From the NCBI RefSeq assembly GCF_030252345.1, contig NZ_CP126980.1:6773501-6837500 (forward strand): a stretch of 64,000 nucleotides of DNA. Direction: 5' to 3'. The stretch comes from Actinoplanes oblitus. GTDB taxonomy: Bacteria > Actinomycetota > Actinomycetes > Mycobacteriales > Micromonosporaceae. The notes under the pieces are model-generated. The model ran no database searches. It saw only the letters and a list, made by a program, of their open reading frames with translations, and was not told the DNA's origin. The translations under genes were made by a program, and so were the position numbers. Shown here in pieces: positions 17,901 to 26,876 of this stretch; position 1 is the stretch's first letter, and each line of letters opens with the position of its first letter.

Positions 17901-19835
17901 CTTGGTGGTGACCCGGTTGACCGCCCGGCGGTGCCGGTCCAGTTCCTCGGCGGCCCGGGTGAACGAGCGGGCCAGCTCGTCGGCCTCGCTCGCGGTCAGC
18001 GTCTCCAGCGGGACCGGCGCGGTGAGCGCCTCCAGCGAGGGCGGCATCGGCAGGTCCGCGGCGGACGGCAGCGCGGTCCACGGCACCCCGGCGCGCTGCT
18101 GCGCCGCCTCGGCGGCGGCCCCGGCGGCGGCCAGTTCGTCGCTGCGCCGGTCGGCGGCCTTGCGGACCGGATCGAGGTCGGCCGCGGTGAGCCAGTCGTC
18201 GGCGACCCGGTCCGGTCGCCGGCCGGCGTGGTCGGCGAGCCGGGCCAGCGTGGCCGCGTCCGCGGGACGGAGCAGGCCGAACGCCCGGGCGGCCGGGTCG
18301 GCGATCCGGGCCGAGCGGGCCAGCGCGGCGAGTGCCTTCTCGGCCCGGCTCAGCGCCGGGTCCAGCGGATCCCGGGTGATCACGTCGCGCCAGAGCAGGC
18401 CGTCCCCGTCGACCATTGCCCGCCAGGATCGGGCCAGCTGGTCGGTGGCCTCGCGGACCCGGTGCATGACGTCCGGGGTGAGCGCGTCCGGGGTGATGGT
18501 CGGCACCGGGGCGGCCGGCGCCTCGGCGAGCCCGGCGCAGCGGCCGATGATCTCATGCAGGCTGGCGCCCAGCGGACGGCGGGTCTCGTTCATGGCGTAC
18601 GCGAAAGCGGTGAGCCGTTCCCGGCGCTCGCGCAGCGCGCCGCGGTCCACCACCGGTCCCTCGCCGGGCACCTCGGGCGCCTCGTCGACCGCCGCGGCCA
18701 GCAGCGTCGCCACCTCGCGCCGCCCGGCCTGCTGCCCGTGCAGTTCCAGGATGTAGCGGTGCAGCCCGGCCTCGGCGAGCCGGTTGCGGACCACGTCGAG
18801 CGCGGCCACCTTCTCCGAGACGAACAGCACCCGTTTCCCGGCGTGCAGCAGGGCGCCGATCATGTTGGCCACGGTCTGCGACTTGCCGGTGCCGGGCGGC
18901 CCGTCCATCACGAAGCTGTGCCCGGCCAGGGCGGCGGCCACGCAGGCGCGCTGCGACGAGTCGGCGTCCAGCACCAGCGGCACGTCCTCGGGTGGGGCGA
19001 GCCGGTCCACCTCCTCCGGCCGGATCGGGGTGAACCGGAACTGGTCGGTCTGCCGCCGGTGGTCGGTGGTGGCCAGCGCCCGGATCACCGGGTGGGCCAG
19101 GATGCGCTCCTCGTTCTCCTGCAGGTCCCGGTAGATCGCCTCCTTGTGAAAGGTGAGGCAGGTGAGGATGACGGTCCGCTCGATGTGCCAGCCGTGCCGG
19201 CGGGCCACCGTGTCGGTGAAGTCCGCCCAGAACTTCGACACGTTCAGCTCGGCGCCCGGTGTCAGGGGCGGGATCGCGATGCCGGCCTGCCGCAGGCGCA
19301 GCGCCAGCGCCGGGTTGACCACCGGCTCCTCGTCGCGCAGCCGCAGTTCGGGGTGTTCGCCCAGCTCGCCGGCGACCAGCTCGGCCGGGAGCAGCAGCAG
19401 CGGGCTGGCGTAACCGGCCGGTTCGGCGGCGCCCTCGTCGTCCTCGGCGAGCGGCCGCCAGTGCAGCAGGCCGAGCGCGAGGTGCAGCACCGAGACCCCG
19501 CGGTCCAGGTATTCCTGCTGGTCGCGGCGCAGCATCCGGCGCAGCACCGCGCCCAGCGAGCGTTCCGCCAGCTCGGTGCGGAACACGCCGCCGCCCGGGT
19601 CGGCGGCGCCCGGCCCGGTCAGCGGGCGGGTAGCGCCCCGGGTCAGGGTGGTGACCACCTGGTCCGGTTCGGGGGCGGTGATCTCCACCAGGTCGGCATT
19701 GCCGGCCGTGAAGTTGATCAGGCGGTTGTTGTCGCCGAGATCGATCAGGCTTTCCCGCCAGGCCCGCAGCGCCGCGTGTACACCGGCGCGTGCCGGCCTC
19801 GGCTCGGGCCGGTCGTCGTCACTCCGGCGTTCCAT
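14994..19835 (-). CDS. DUF4011 / superfamily-1 helicase / Vsr-like (REase_MTES_1575) fusion, 1613 residues
   Basis: The N-terminal DUF4011 region has the hallmark LIDLGDNNRLINF (about 30-42). The SF1 (Upf1/Dna2-like) helicase is split by a long insertion: Walker A GPPGTGKS at 312-319, a helical middle of some 700 residues, then DEAS at about 1186, GDDRQLPPTSFF, WHYRSRHQALVAFAN, LESVQGDERDVMIFSVG and LNVAITRARHR. The C-terminus (about 1490-1570) is a Vsr-like nuclease domain with Asp1505 (RVDIAI) and GIRCDG, where family members usually have GIECDG; here Arg1523 replaces the expected Glu. This layout is linked by published surveys to anti-phage candidates. It stands alone between unrelated genes. 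Start ATG 19835. Confidence 0.88.
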   Translation of the reverse strand: MERRSDDDRPEPRPARAGVHAALRAWRESLIDLGDNNRLINFTAGNADLVEITAPEPDQVVTTLTRGATRPLTGPGAADPGGGVFRTELAERSLGAVLRRMLRRDQQEYLDRGVSVLHLALGLLHWRPLAEDDEGAAEPAGYASPLLLLPAELVAGELGEHPELRLRDEEPVVNPALALRLRQAGIAIPPLTPGAELNVSKFWADFTDTVARRHGWHIERTVILTCLTFHKEAIYRDLQENEERILAHPVIRALATTDHRRQTDQFRFTPIRPEEVDRLAPPEDVPLVLDADSSQRACVAAALAGHSFVMDGPPGTGKSQTVANMIGALLHAGKRVLFVSEKVAALDVVRNRLAEAGLHRYILELHGQQAGRREVATLLAAAVDEAPEVPGEGPVVDRGALRERRERLTAFAYAMNETRRPLGASLHEIIGRCAGLAEAPAAPVPTITPDALTPDVMHRVREATDQLARSWRAMVDGDGLLWRDVITRDPLDPALSRAEKALAALARSARIADPAARAFGLLRPADAATLARLADHAGRRPDRVADDWLTAADLDPVRKAADRRSDELAAAGAAAEAAQQRAGVPWTALPSAADLPMPPSLEALTAPVPLETLTASEADELARSFTRAAEELDRHRRAVNRVTTKLGLPQAHTIRDISRVAAVAELGTKAHKPERFWFSPGALAGVQAGATALRRALEVLVGAEIQARPYFSEGLLAQPVEELAERFATVHRGFGKLRGAYRRDKRQVAGFVLPTAHLGDAIDRLGTAVAWKRALQELAAAEHRYATALGRYWQGRGTDFAALDEAIGVATAALASAPPAGLDAVLAYICAPAPDPEPIHVVTEAREALLRWQATLRPAPYPAARPELVSGPIDDAIAWLQAHVTALRAAAETVRAFDAATGRNLDYAEALRLAELRAEAARAEAALGGPAAGLPEADPATLGATVDWAAGAREFAGGPLTEEQVAALRDLRPITGLAERAQEWAEASRAVLAGFGPARQADLRDRFADYQRAAAFLRDIRDDSSGQEEWFACLDARDVLTFHGLDAAVEFCADQHLDSGDVPAALERALLHGWVDAVVRADDRLLPWRAEDRDRLLAEFRQADEKLAAVAAREIVAAVEARRPPADSAGAALLRREAMKADRQSPVRELIARTRDVVLALRPCVLASPLTVSQSLPADIGFDVVIFDEASQITPADAVNCIYRGRSLITAGDDRQLPPTSFFDRASTTVPDTEVLDYQSVLELAKACGAFPGMGLTWHYRSRHQALVAFANDAFYQGRLSTFPAPGSGGPDTGVELFPVAGVYRRATSRDNPVEAERVTERIVHHFTTRPDRTLGVVTFSVAQAEAIERALESVAAGHPALERAVADDRLHGFFVKSLESVQGDERDVMIFSVGYGYDETGKISANFGALNRPNGWRRLNVAITRARHRVELVTSILSRDVPESENEGVRQLAAYLDYVEHGAGDTRSDLADGVGEFVDSVLETVRSWGYPARTGLGTAGGRVDIAIRHPDDPEGDYLLGIRCDGPGYRDCPAARDRDRLTDQVLTDLGWRLHRAWALAWYRDRAGEEARLRAALERAAAARPGRSGAVEGPAVDRAPNARPRVLRTAPARH

Positions 19836-19914
19836 GTCCCGATTGCAGCAGCGCGCAGCCTTTCGCGCTGGAGAATGGCATTCTTCGGCTTTGTCGGTTT
19901 CGGTGGCGGCCGGC

Positions 19915-21705
19915 TCAGTGCAGCGCCGGCAACGGCGCCGGCAGCGCGCATTCCTCCGCGAGCCGGGCGATCACGACAGCGGTGTCCACCCCGGGTCCGG
20001 GGATCCGCAACTGCGCGGGATCCAGCGGCGGCACCTCGACATGCGAGATCAACTGATGGATCGGCCGCCGGTCGGTCTCGCCCGTCCCGAACAACGTCTC
20101 GGCCAGCTTCTCCCCCGGCCGCAGCCCGGTGTACTCGATCGGGATCGGCTTGCGGGCCAGCGCCACCATCTGCCGGGCCACCTCCGCGATCCGCACCGGC
20201 TCGCCCATGTCCAGCACCAGCGCCTCGCCACCCTTTCCGATCGCGGCGGCCTGGATCACCAGGTGCACCGCCTCCTGGGTGGTCATGAAGTACCGGGTGA
20301 CCTCCGGGTCCGTCACGGTGACCGGCCCACCCTCGGCGATCTGGGTGCTGAACGTGGTGAACACCGACCCCCGGCTGCCCAGCACGTTGCCGAACCGCAC
20401 GCTGAGGAACGTCCCCCGTCTGCGGCGCGCGGTCCACGCGGTCAGCCGCTCGGTGATCCGTTTCGAGTAACCCAGGACGCTGATCGGATCGGCCGCCTTG
20501 TCGGTGGAGATGTTCACGAACCGCTCCACCGACTCGGCCGCCTCCAGCACGTTGAGGGTGCCCAGCACGTTGGTCTTGACCGCCTCGGCCGGGTGTCGTT
20601 GCAGCAGCGCCAGGTGCTTGAGGGCGGCCGCGTGGAAGACCACCTGCGGGCGCCGGGTCCGGAAGATCTCCCGGATCCGGTCGGCGTCGCGCAGGTCGGC
20701 GAGGATCACCGCGGGGTCGTCCAGCCGGGCCCGCGGGTCGATGGAGAGCTGCACGGCCAGCAGCGAGGTCTCGTCGCGGTCCAGCATCATCAGCTCGGCC
20801 GGGCCGAAGTGGTGGATCTGCCGGCACAGCTCCGAGCCGATCGACCCGCCGGCGCCGGTGACCAGCACCCGCTTGCCGGTCAGGTAACCGCCGATGGTGG
20901 ACAGGTCGGTGTCGATCTGGTGCCGGCCGAGCAGGTCGGTGACCTGCACCTCGCGGATGTCGCCGACCTCCACCGAGCTGTCCATCAGCTCGCTGACCGA
21001 CGGCACCACCTTGAACGCGGCGCCGGCCGCCAGGGTGCGGTCGCGGATCTCCCGGACCAGTGCGGCGTCGGCGTTGGCCACCGCGAAGATCAGCAGTTCG
21101 GCGCCGGTCCGGGCGAGCACCGCCGGGATGTCGTCGCGACAGCCGAGCACCGGGACGCCGAGGATGCGCAGCCGCCGCTTGCCCCGGTCGTCGTCGATCA
21201 GGCCGACCGGTAGGTAGCGGCCCTTCGGGTCGTGCAGCATCGAGGCGACCAGGTGGTCGGCGGCCGAGCCGGCCCCGAACAGGATCACCGGGGCGGTGGT
21301 GCGGACGTCCGGGCGCAACCGCCGGGAGAGCTGGGTCCGCCGCAGGTAGCGGACGCCGAGCATCAGGGTCAGCGCGGCCGCGCCGGCCAGGGCGGGCAGG
21401 CCGGGCGGGACCGGGTGCGGCGAGAGCAGCACAACTACAGCGGTCAGCGCGAAGGTGGCCGCGGCGGTGGTGGTGGCCACCGCCCGCAACTCGTCGAAGC
21501 TCGCGAACCGGTAGCGGCCCCGGTAGAGCTGCCGGGTGTGCCCGATCGCCACTTGCAGGACGACGGCCAGGGCCACCGCGACCAGGGTGCCGGCCAGGAC
21601 CCGGCGGCCGGGAGCGAAGTCGTACCGGGCAAGGACCGCCGCGAGCAGGCCGGCCCCCCATGCGGCGCCGTCCACGAGCAGCGGAAGCAGGCGTGCGCCC
21701 CTCAT
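19915..21705 (-). CDS. Membrane-bound NDP-sugar 4,6-dehydratase (FlaA1/CapD/PglF type)
   Basis: A 596-residue protein. Four N-terminal membrane helices (about 8-120) precede a CoA-binding-like Rossmann domain (ILFGAGSAAD, 141-150) and the catalytic extended SDR domain (GAGGSIG at 284-290, STDKAADP then SVLGYSKR near 388-404, FGNVLGSRGSV, TRYFMTTQEA, LRPGEKL). It probably converts UDP-N-acetylglucosamine to the 4-keto-6-deoxy sugar. A leucine stands where classical SDRs have catalytic Tyr, as the inverting/retaining dehydratases of this clade also lack Tyr. It is divergent from the Wzz/kinase gene and supplies substrate for the DegT aminotransferase at 27490. Confidence 0.9.
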   Translation of the reverse strand: MRGARLLPLLVDGAAWGAGLLAAVLARYDFAPGRRVLAGTLVAVALAVVLQVAIGHTRQLYRGRYRFASFDELRAVATTTAAATFALTAVVVLLSPHPVPPGLPALAGAAALTLMLGVRYLRRTQLSRRLRPDVRTTAPVILFGAGSAADHLVASMLHDPKGRYLPVGLIDDDRGKRRLRILGVPVLGCRDDIPAVLARTGAELLIFAVANADAALVREIRDRTLAAGAAFKVVPSVSELMDSSVEVGDIREVQVTDLLGRHQIDTDLSTIGGYLTGKRVLVTGAGGSIGSELCRQIHHFGPAELMMLDRDETSLLAVQLSIDPRARLDDPAVILADLRDADRIREIFRTRRPQVVFHAAALKHLALLQRHPAEAVKTNVLGTLNVLEAAESVERFVNISTDKAADPISVLGYSKRITERLTAWTARRRRGTFLSVRFGNVLGSRGSVFTTFSTQIAEGGPVTVTDPEVTRYFMTTQEAVHLVIQAAAIGKGGEALVLDMGEPVRIAEVARQMVALARKPIPIEYTGLRPGEKLAETLFGTGETDRRPIHQLISHVEVPPLDPAQLRIPGPGVDTAVVIARLAEECALPAPLPALH

Positions 21706-21813
21706 ATCAGCAGCCTAGCAGGGCAATACCCCTTAAAACGGACTTTTTCGATACTGGTGAACGGCACCAAACATCGCCATATGGTGGCTAGAGCCACGGA
21801 ACGGGAGGTCGGG

Positions 21814-23205
21814 GTGGGCCTGCGCGAATACCTCCGTGTCGCCAGAAGGAACCGGTGGTTGCTGCTCGCCTCGGTGATCGCCGGCCTCGGCGTGGCACTG
21901 ATCGTCAACCTCAACACCACACCGATGTACGCGGCCCGGGTCACCTTCGTCTTCTCCACCCCGGTCACCTTCGCCACCGACCTGTACCCGGCCAGCCTGT
22001 TCAACACCAGCCGGCTGGCCACCTACGCGAAGCTGCTGACCAGCGACGAGGTGGCCACCCCGCTGGCCGGCACGCCGGGCATCGACCTGGACCCGCAGGA
22101 GATCCGCGACGCGATCTCCTCGGAGCCCATCCCGGACACCGTGATGATGGTGGTCAGCGTGGAGGACCGGGACGCCGACCGGGCGCTGCTGCTGCTCACC
22201 CGGCTGGCGCACCGCTTCGAGACCGCGGTCGAGGAGTTGGAGCGCGCGGCGCCGACCGAGCCGCCGACGGTGAAGGTCACCGTCGTCTCCGGGCCGGCGC
22301 TGGAGGACGATCCGGTCGCGCCGGACGTGCTGAACAACTTCGCCCTGGGCAGTGTCGTCGGGCTGGTGATCGGGGCGACCGCGGCGGTGGGCCGCGAGGT
22401 GGCCGACAACACCGTACGCACCGCCGAGGCCCTGCAGGTTCTCGCGTCCGCCCCGGTGCTGGCCAACGTACCGATGGACGCCGGCAACCCGTTCGTCTCG
22501 CCGAGCGCGTCGCCACGGACCGAGGCGCTGCGCGAGGTGCGTACGCAGGTGCAGTGCGCGGCCGCCACGAACTCGGTGAAGACCCTCGCGGTGACCAGCG
22601 CGGTCCCCGGCGAGGGGCGGTCGGCCACCGCCTGCGGGCTGGCCCTGCTCTTCGCCGAGGCCGGGCAGCGGGTGCTGATCGTCGACGCCGAGCTGCGGCA
22701 CCCCCGGCTCGCCGCGCTGCTGGGCCGGGAGGGCTCGGCCGGGCTGAGCTCGGTGCTGGACGGCACCGCGGTGCTGGAGCAGGTGCTGCAACCATGGGGC
22801 GCCGGGCTGTGGCTGCTCGCCAGCGGACGGCCGCCACCGAACCCGAGTGAGCTGCTCAGTTCACCCCGGATGACGGAGCTGGTGGACGACGTACGGAAAA
22901 GATTCGATGTGGTGATCTTCGATTGCCCGCCGGTGCTGCCGGTGACCGACGCGGCGGTGGTCGCCGCCCGCGCCGACGGCACGCTGCTCGTGGTGCGGGC
23001 CCGGCGCACCACGTCGGCGCAGGTCACCGCCGCGGTCCGGGCACTGCACACGGTGAACGCCACGCTGCTCGGGTGCGTGCTGAACATGGTGGCGCGCTCC
23101 GGACCGGACGCGGTGCCCCACTACGACACCTATTTCACCCCGCGCACCGGCCGGCGCGGCCGCTGGTGGCGGATGTCCCACGAGCTGCTGGGCGTGTCCG
23201 CATGA
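21814..23205 (+). CDS. Wzz-type chain-length determinant fused to BY-kinase-like ATPase
   Basis: A 463-residue protein from GTG 21814, which has GGGAGG five bases upstream; ATG 21781 in frame has no such site. The Wzz half runs from REYLRVARRNRWLLLAS (first helix about 15-33) through an extracytoplasmic segment to a second helix (about 176-192). The ATPase half has P-loop PGEGRS (265-270), Walker A-prime VDAELRHP (291-297) and Walker B VVIFDCPP. Two canonical residues are changed: Arg269 for the P-loop Lys, and Glu293 for the second A-prime Asp. The tyrosine cluster is reduced to HYDTYF near the C-terminus. It likely controls polysaccharide chain length; kinase activity is doubtful. Confidence 0.85.
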   Translation: MGLREYLRVARRNRWLLLASVIAGLGVALIVNLNTTPMYAARVTFVFSTPVTFATDLYPASLFNTSRLATYAKLLTSDEVATPLAGTPGIDLDPQEIRDAISSEPIPDTVMMVVSVEDRDADRALLLLTRLAHRFETAVEELERAAPTEPPTVKVTVVSGPALEDDPVAPDVLNNFALGSVVGLVIGATAAVGREVADNTVRTAEALQVLASAPVLANVPMDAGNPFVSPSASPRTEALREVRTQVQCAAATNSVKTLAVTSAVPGEGRSATACGLALLFAEAGQRVLIVDAELRHPRLAALLGREGSAGLSSVLDGTAVLEQVLQPWGAGLWLLASGRPPPNPSELLSSPRMTELVDDVRKRFDVVIFDCPPVLPVTDAAVVAARADGTLLVVRARRTTSAQVTAAVRALHTVNATLLGCVLNMVARSGPDAVPHYDTYFTPRTGRRGRWWRMSHELLGVSA

Positions 23206-23208
23206 GCC

Positions 23209-24495
23209 ATGCCCGCCGCTGAGGGTCTCCGATCGCTGCTGCGGAGCGTCCCCACCGCCGTGCGCCGCGACTACGTCGCCAGCCTGGTCGTCCAGTGGTT
23301 CGTCCTGGGCACCGGGCTGGTGCTGTTCCACCTGGTGGCGCAGCGCGGCAGTGTCGGCGGGTTCGCCTATTACCAGATCGCCCGGGGCGCGGTGAGCACG
23401 CTGCAACCGGTCCTGATGCTCGGGCTCGGACTGGGCCTGCAGCGCTACCTGCCGCACACCGAGCACACCACCCGCCGCCTCGGCCGCCGGGCGTTCTACC
23501 TCGAGGCCGCGCTGGTCGCCGTGACCGGCGCGGCGGCGGTCGGCGCCGGCGACCGGCTCGCCGAGCTGCTCGGGCTGCCGGGCGGGCGGCCCGCGGTGAC
23601 CGCCATCGTGATCATGCTGGGCGGCACCTGCCTGTGCACCGTCGCCCTGTCCGCGCTGCGCGGCAACCATCAGGTGATCGACGCGTACCTGACCTACGGG
23701 CTGGGTCTGGGGCTGATGCCGCTGGTCGCGTTCGTCGCCGCGGACCGGATCGAGGACTTTCTGATCATCCAGGGCGTCGGAGCCGCCGCGATCGGGCTGT
23801 GGGGGACGCTGGTGGTCCGCCGGCCGGGCGTGCCGCAGGGCGACGGCTTCCTGGAACCCACCATCAAGACCCTTGTCGCGTACGGCGTCCGCCGCATGCC
23901 CGGCGAATGGGCCTTGCCCACGCTCTACACCTTCCCCACTTTCGCCATGGCGGTGACCATGCCCGGTGGCCCGCAAGCGGGCTACGTCGGCTTCACCACC
24001 TCGGCGGTCACCCTGATCTGCTCACTGTTCGCCATGCTCACCCCGGTGCTGCTGCCCCGGCTCAGCCGGCTGTTCCACCGGGCCGGCGCGGACGCCGGCG
24101 TGCGACGGCTGCTCACCGCGCTGCCGCTGGTGGCCGGGGTGCTCGCCACGGCGCCCGCCCTGGTGATCTTCGTGTGCGCGCCGGCGCTGGTGCGCGAGTT
24201 CCTCGGCGACGAGTTCTCCGGGGCGATCCCGGTGCTGCGGCTAGGTGTGGTGGCCGCGATCCCGCTCGCGATGTTCTACGCGGCCCGCCCGACCATGGAG
24301 ACCCTGCTGGAGGCCACCTTCCTGAGCCGGCTGCTGCTGGCCTGCCTGCTGCTGGAGGTGGTCGCCACCTGGATCGGCACCGCGTTCGTCGCGCCACCGC
24401 ACGCCGCGGTGCTCGGGCTGATCGCCGCGGCCACCGCGCTCGGCTGCGACGCGGTCGGCCTGACCAGCCGCGCCCTGCGCCGTTCCCGCCGATGA
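23209..24495 (+). CDS. Wzx-like polysaccharide flippase
   Basis: A 428-residue protein with about 12 hydrophobic helices and the MATE/MOP-superfamily layout of Wzx flippases: paired N-terminal helices (YVASLVVQWFVLGTGLVLFH), a basic loop HTTRRLGRRAFYLEA, and a C-terminal half with LTPVLLPRLSRLFHR and FLGDEFSGAIPVLRLG, which resembles polysaccharide_synt families. It starts four bases after the Wzz/kinase stop and overlaps the next gene by ATGA. It would flip lipid-linked repeat units across the membrane. Sequence similarity within this family is low, so the function rests on topology and neighbourhood. Confidence 0.8.
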   Translation: MPAAEGLRSLLRSVPTAVRRDYVASLVVQWFVLGTGLVLFHLVAQRGSVGGFAYYQIARGAVSTLQPVLMLGLGLGLQRYLPHTEHTTRRLGRRAFYLEAALVAVTGAAAVGAGDRLAELLGLPGGRPAVTAIVIMLGGTCLCTVALSALRGNHQVIDAYLTYGLGLGLMPLVAFVAADRIEDFLIIQGVGAAAIGLWGTLVVRRPGVPQGDGFLEPTIKTLVAYGVRRMPGEWALPTLYTFPTFAMAVTMPGGPQAGYVGFTTSAVTLICSLFAMLTPVLLPRLSRLFHRAGADAGVRRLLTALPLVAGVLATAPALVIFVCAPALVREFLGDEFSGAIPVLRLGVVAAIPLAMFYAARPTMETLLEATFLSRLLLACLLLEVVATWIGTAFVAPPHAAVLGLIAAATALGCDAVGLTSRALRRSRR

Positions 24496-25682
24496 CCATC
24501 GCTCCCGGCCGCCCCGGCCCGGTCGTCGTGATGGCCTTCATCGTGACGCTGGCCGGGCGGTTCACCCTGTCCCGGGCCGGCGTGGACATCCCGATCGTCA
24601 ACGACGTACGGGTGCCGCTCTTCTTCGTGCTGCTGCTGTGCCTCGCCCTCGAAGCGCACCGGATGGGCCCGCACCCGGTCAGCGGCGGCGAGGCCCTGCT
24701 CGGCGTCCTGGCCCTGCTCGGCTACCAGGGCCTGTCCGCGCTGTGGGTGCCGCCGGGCACCCCCACCGGGCCGGTGGTCGGCGACCTGTGCGCGGTCGCC
24801 GGGCTGCTGGTCGTCTACTACACGCTGGCCAACTGGGACCGCGACCAGGTCACCGGGACCACCCTGGTGCTGTTCCAGGTCACCGCCTGGATCTACTTCC
24901 TGGCCGCCGCCTCCGGCCGGGGCCACGCCCCGGGCAACCGCTGGGCGGCGCTGGGCGGCGGCCCGAACGTCTTCGTCCGCCTGATGATCCTCGGGGTGAT
25001 CAGCTCGATCTACCTCTACCTGCGCAGCGGCGACCGGCTGATCTGGCTGGTGCCGATCCCGGCGTTCCTGTTCGGCGCGATCGCCTCCGGTTCCCGGGGC
25101 GGCATCGCCGCGCTCGGCATCACCGCCGGGGTGGCCCTGCTGGCCATCCGGCCGAAGCTCGACTTCGACCGGCTGGCCAAGCCGCTCGGGCTGCTGCTCG
25201 TGGTCGGCGCGGTGCTGGTGATCACCGCCGGGCCGTACATCGCCGGGTTCGTCCAGTCCCGCTTCGTCGAGGCCACCATCGGGGAGGGCTACGCGTCGCA
25301 GCGCGACGTGCTGTTCCGGATGGCGCTGCGCATCTTCCTGCAGCGCCCGATCCTGGGCACCGGGGTGAGCGGCTTCTACACGGTCACCGACCTCGGCCCC
25401 GGCGAGAAGTACGTGCACAACCTGCCACTGGCCACCGCGGCCGAGGGCGGGTTCGTCGGCCTGGCGCTGCTCACCATGGCGTGGCTCGGCCTGTGGCACG
25501 CCTACATCGCCGTACCGAAACCGGAACGCAGCCTGGAGTCCCGGACGGCCGCCTACTGCGGCATCTTCATCGGCGGCGCCAGCCTCTTCTCCGGCGACTA
25601 CTACGACGCCCGGCTGATGTGGATCCTGCTGCTACTGGCCTCGGTACGCCCGGCTCACGCCCCGGTCCCGAGCCGGCGGTAG
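24492..25682 (+). CDS. O-antigen ligase/polymerase-like (Wzy/WaaL) membrane protein
   Basis: A 396-residue membrane protein with about 10-11 helices. The Wzy_C-type large loop spans about 255-320 and includes FVEATIGEGYASQRDVLFRM, FLQRPILGTGVSGFY and the YVHNLPLATAAEGGFVG motif with the conserved HN. It probably polymerises or ligates lipid-linked repeats outside the membrane. ATG 24492 overlaps the flippase stop. The last 51 bases overlap the 3' end of the convergent GT4 gene on the other strand, an unusually long antiparallel coding overlap. Confidence 0.82.
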   Translation: MTIAPGRPGPVVVMAFIVTLAGRFTLSRAGVDIPIVNDVRVPLFFVLLLCLALEAHRMGPHPVSGGEALLGVLALLGYQGLSALWVPPGTPTGPVVGDLCAVAGLLVVYYTLANWDRDQVTGTTLVLFQVTAWIYFLAAASGRGHAPGNRWAALGGGPNVFVRLMILGVISSIYLYLRSGDRLIWLVPIPAFLFGAIASGSRGGIAALGITAGVALLAIRPKLDFDRLAKPLGLLLVVGAVLVITAGPYIAGFVQSRFVEATIGEGYASQRDVLFRMALRIFLQRPILGTGVSGFYTVTDLGPGEKYVHNLPLATAAEGGFVGLALLTMAWLGLWHAYIAVPKPERSLESRTAAYCGIFIGGASLFSGDYYDARLMWILLLLASVRPAHAPVPSRR

Positions 25683-26876
25683 CCCGGCCACCCCGGTCAG
25701 CACCCGCTCGAAGTCCCGGAACAGCAGGTCGCGGTCGAACCGGTGGCGGGCCAGGTCCCGGGCCGCCGCCCGGGCGGCCGCCACCGCCGCCCGGTCACGC
25801 AGGAAGGCTGCCGTCGCCGCTGCCGCGCCCGCCGGATCGCCGGGCGGCAGCACCAGGCCGGCGCCGGTCTCGGTGATCAGGTCGGCGATCCACCCGCCGT
25901 GGTTCACGGCGACCGGCCGGCCGGCGGCCAAGCCGTCGAACACCTTGTTCGCCGAGTTGTGCGCCAGCTCCGGCACGTCGACGGTCACCGACACCGCCAG
26001 GTCGCACGCGCCGAAGAACGCCACCACCTCGGTCTTGGCCACCGGTCCGAGCAGGAACAGGTTCCGGTCCAGCACGCCCAGCTCGGCGGCCAGGCCACGC
26101 ACCTGATCGCGCATCCGGCCGTCGCCGACGATCACGATCCGCGCCTCGGGGTCGGTCCCGGCGAGCCGGGCGGCCATCCGGACCAGGTAGTCCACGCCAT
26201 TGACCAGGCCGAGCGTTCCGGCGTAGAGGATCAGCGGCCGGTCACCGAGCCACGGCGTCCGCTCGCGCAGCGCCGCGCCGGCCCGGTCGGCGCCGGCGAA
26301 CAGCTCCCGGTCGCAGCTGTTGGGCACGACGGTAACCGGGACCCGGGGGTTCCGCCGCCGGATGCCGGTGGCCATCCCCGGCGAGAGCGCGATGACGTGC
26401 GCCGCCCGGCGGTACGCCCACCCCTCCAACCACCGGGCCGCCCACCGGCTGACCGGCGAGCGCAGCGCACCCAGCGCGATCGGCAGCTCCGGCCACAGGT
26501 CGCGGACCTCCAGCACCATCGGCACCCGGCGGCGCAGCGCCGCGTACGCGCCGGGGATCGCCACCGTCAGCGGGGTGCTGGTGGCGAAGACGAGATCGTG
26601 CCGCAGCCGCCCGGCCACCACGGCGGACCGGCACACGTAATCGACGAACGCCCGGATCCGGCGGCGGTAGCTCATCGCGTTGCTGTACGGCACCGCCAGC
26701 CAGTGCACCACGACGCCGGCCTCGACGGTGGTCCGGTCCCGGCCGCCGTCCGGGTCCCCGGTGATCAGGTGCACCTCGTGGCCCCGCTCGACCAGCCGCC
26801 GGGCCATCTCGTAGGAGCGCGTCGCCCCGGCCATGCCGGGCGTCTTGAAATACTGGTGGAGGTAGGTGATCCGCAC
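25632..26876 (-). CDS. GT4-family glycosyltransferase (WbuB-like)
   Basis: A 414-residue GT-B enzyme. The N-terminal acceptor domain begins MRITYLHQYFKTPGMAGATR with SYEMARRLVERGHEVHLITG, as in WbuB-like fucosamine/GlcNAc transferases. The C-terminal donor domain has LILYAGTLGLVNGVDYLV, IVGDGRMRDQV, and SANKVFDGLAAGRPVAVN in place of the usual E-x7-E motif. GTG 26876 shares one base with the TAG of the upstream phosphoglycosyltransferase, so the two are coupled. It likely adds the second sugar to the lipid-linked intermediate. Confidence 0.88.
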   Translation of the reverse strand: MRITYLHQYFKTPGMAGATRSYEMARRLVERGHEVHLITGDPDGGRDRTTVEAGVVVHWLAVPYSNAMSYRRRIRAFVDYVCRSAVVAGRLRHDLVFATSTPLTVAIPGAYAALRRRVPMVLEVRDLWPELPIALGALRSPVSRWAARWLEGWAYRRAAHVIALSPGMATGIRRRNPRVPVTVVPNSCDRELFAGADRAGAALRERTPWLGDRPLILYAGTLGLVNGVDYLVRMAARLAGTDPEARIVIVGDGRMRDQVRGLAAELGVLDRNLFLLGPVAKTEVVAFFGACDLAVSVTVDVPELAHNSANKVFDGLAAGRPVAVNHGGWIADLITETGAGLVLPPGDPAGAAAATAAFLRDRAAVAAARAAARDLARHRFDRDLLFRDFERVLTGVAGLPPARDRGVSRAYRGQ

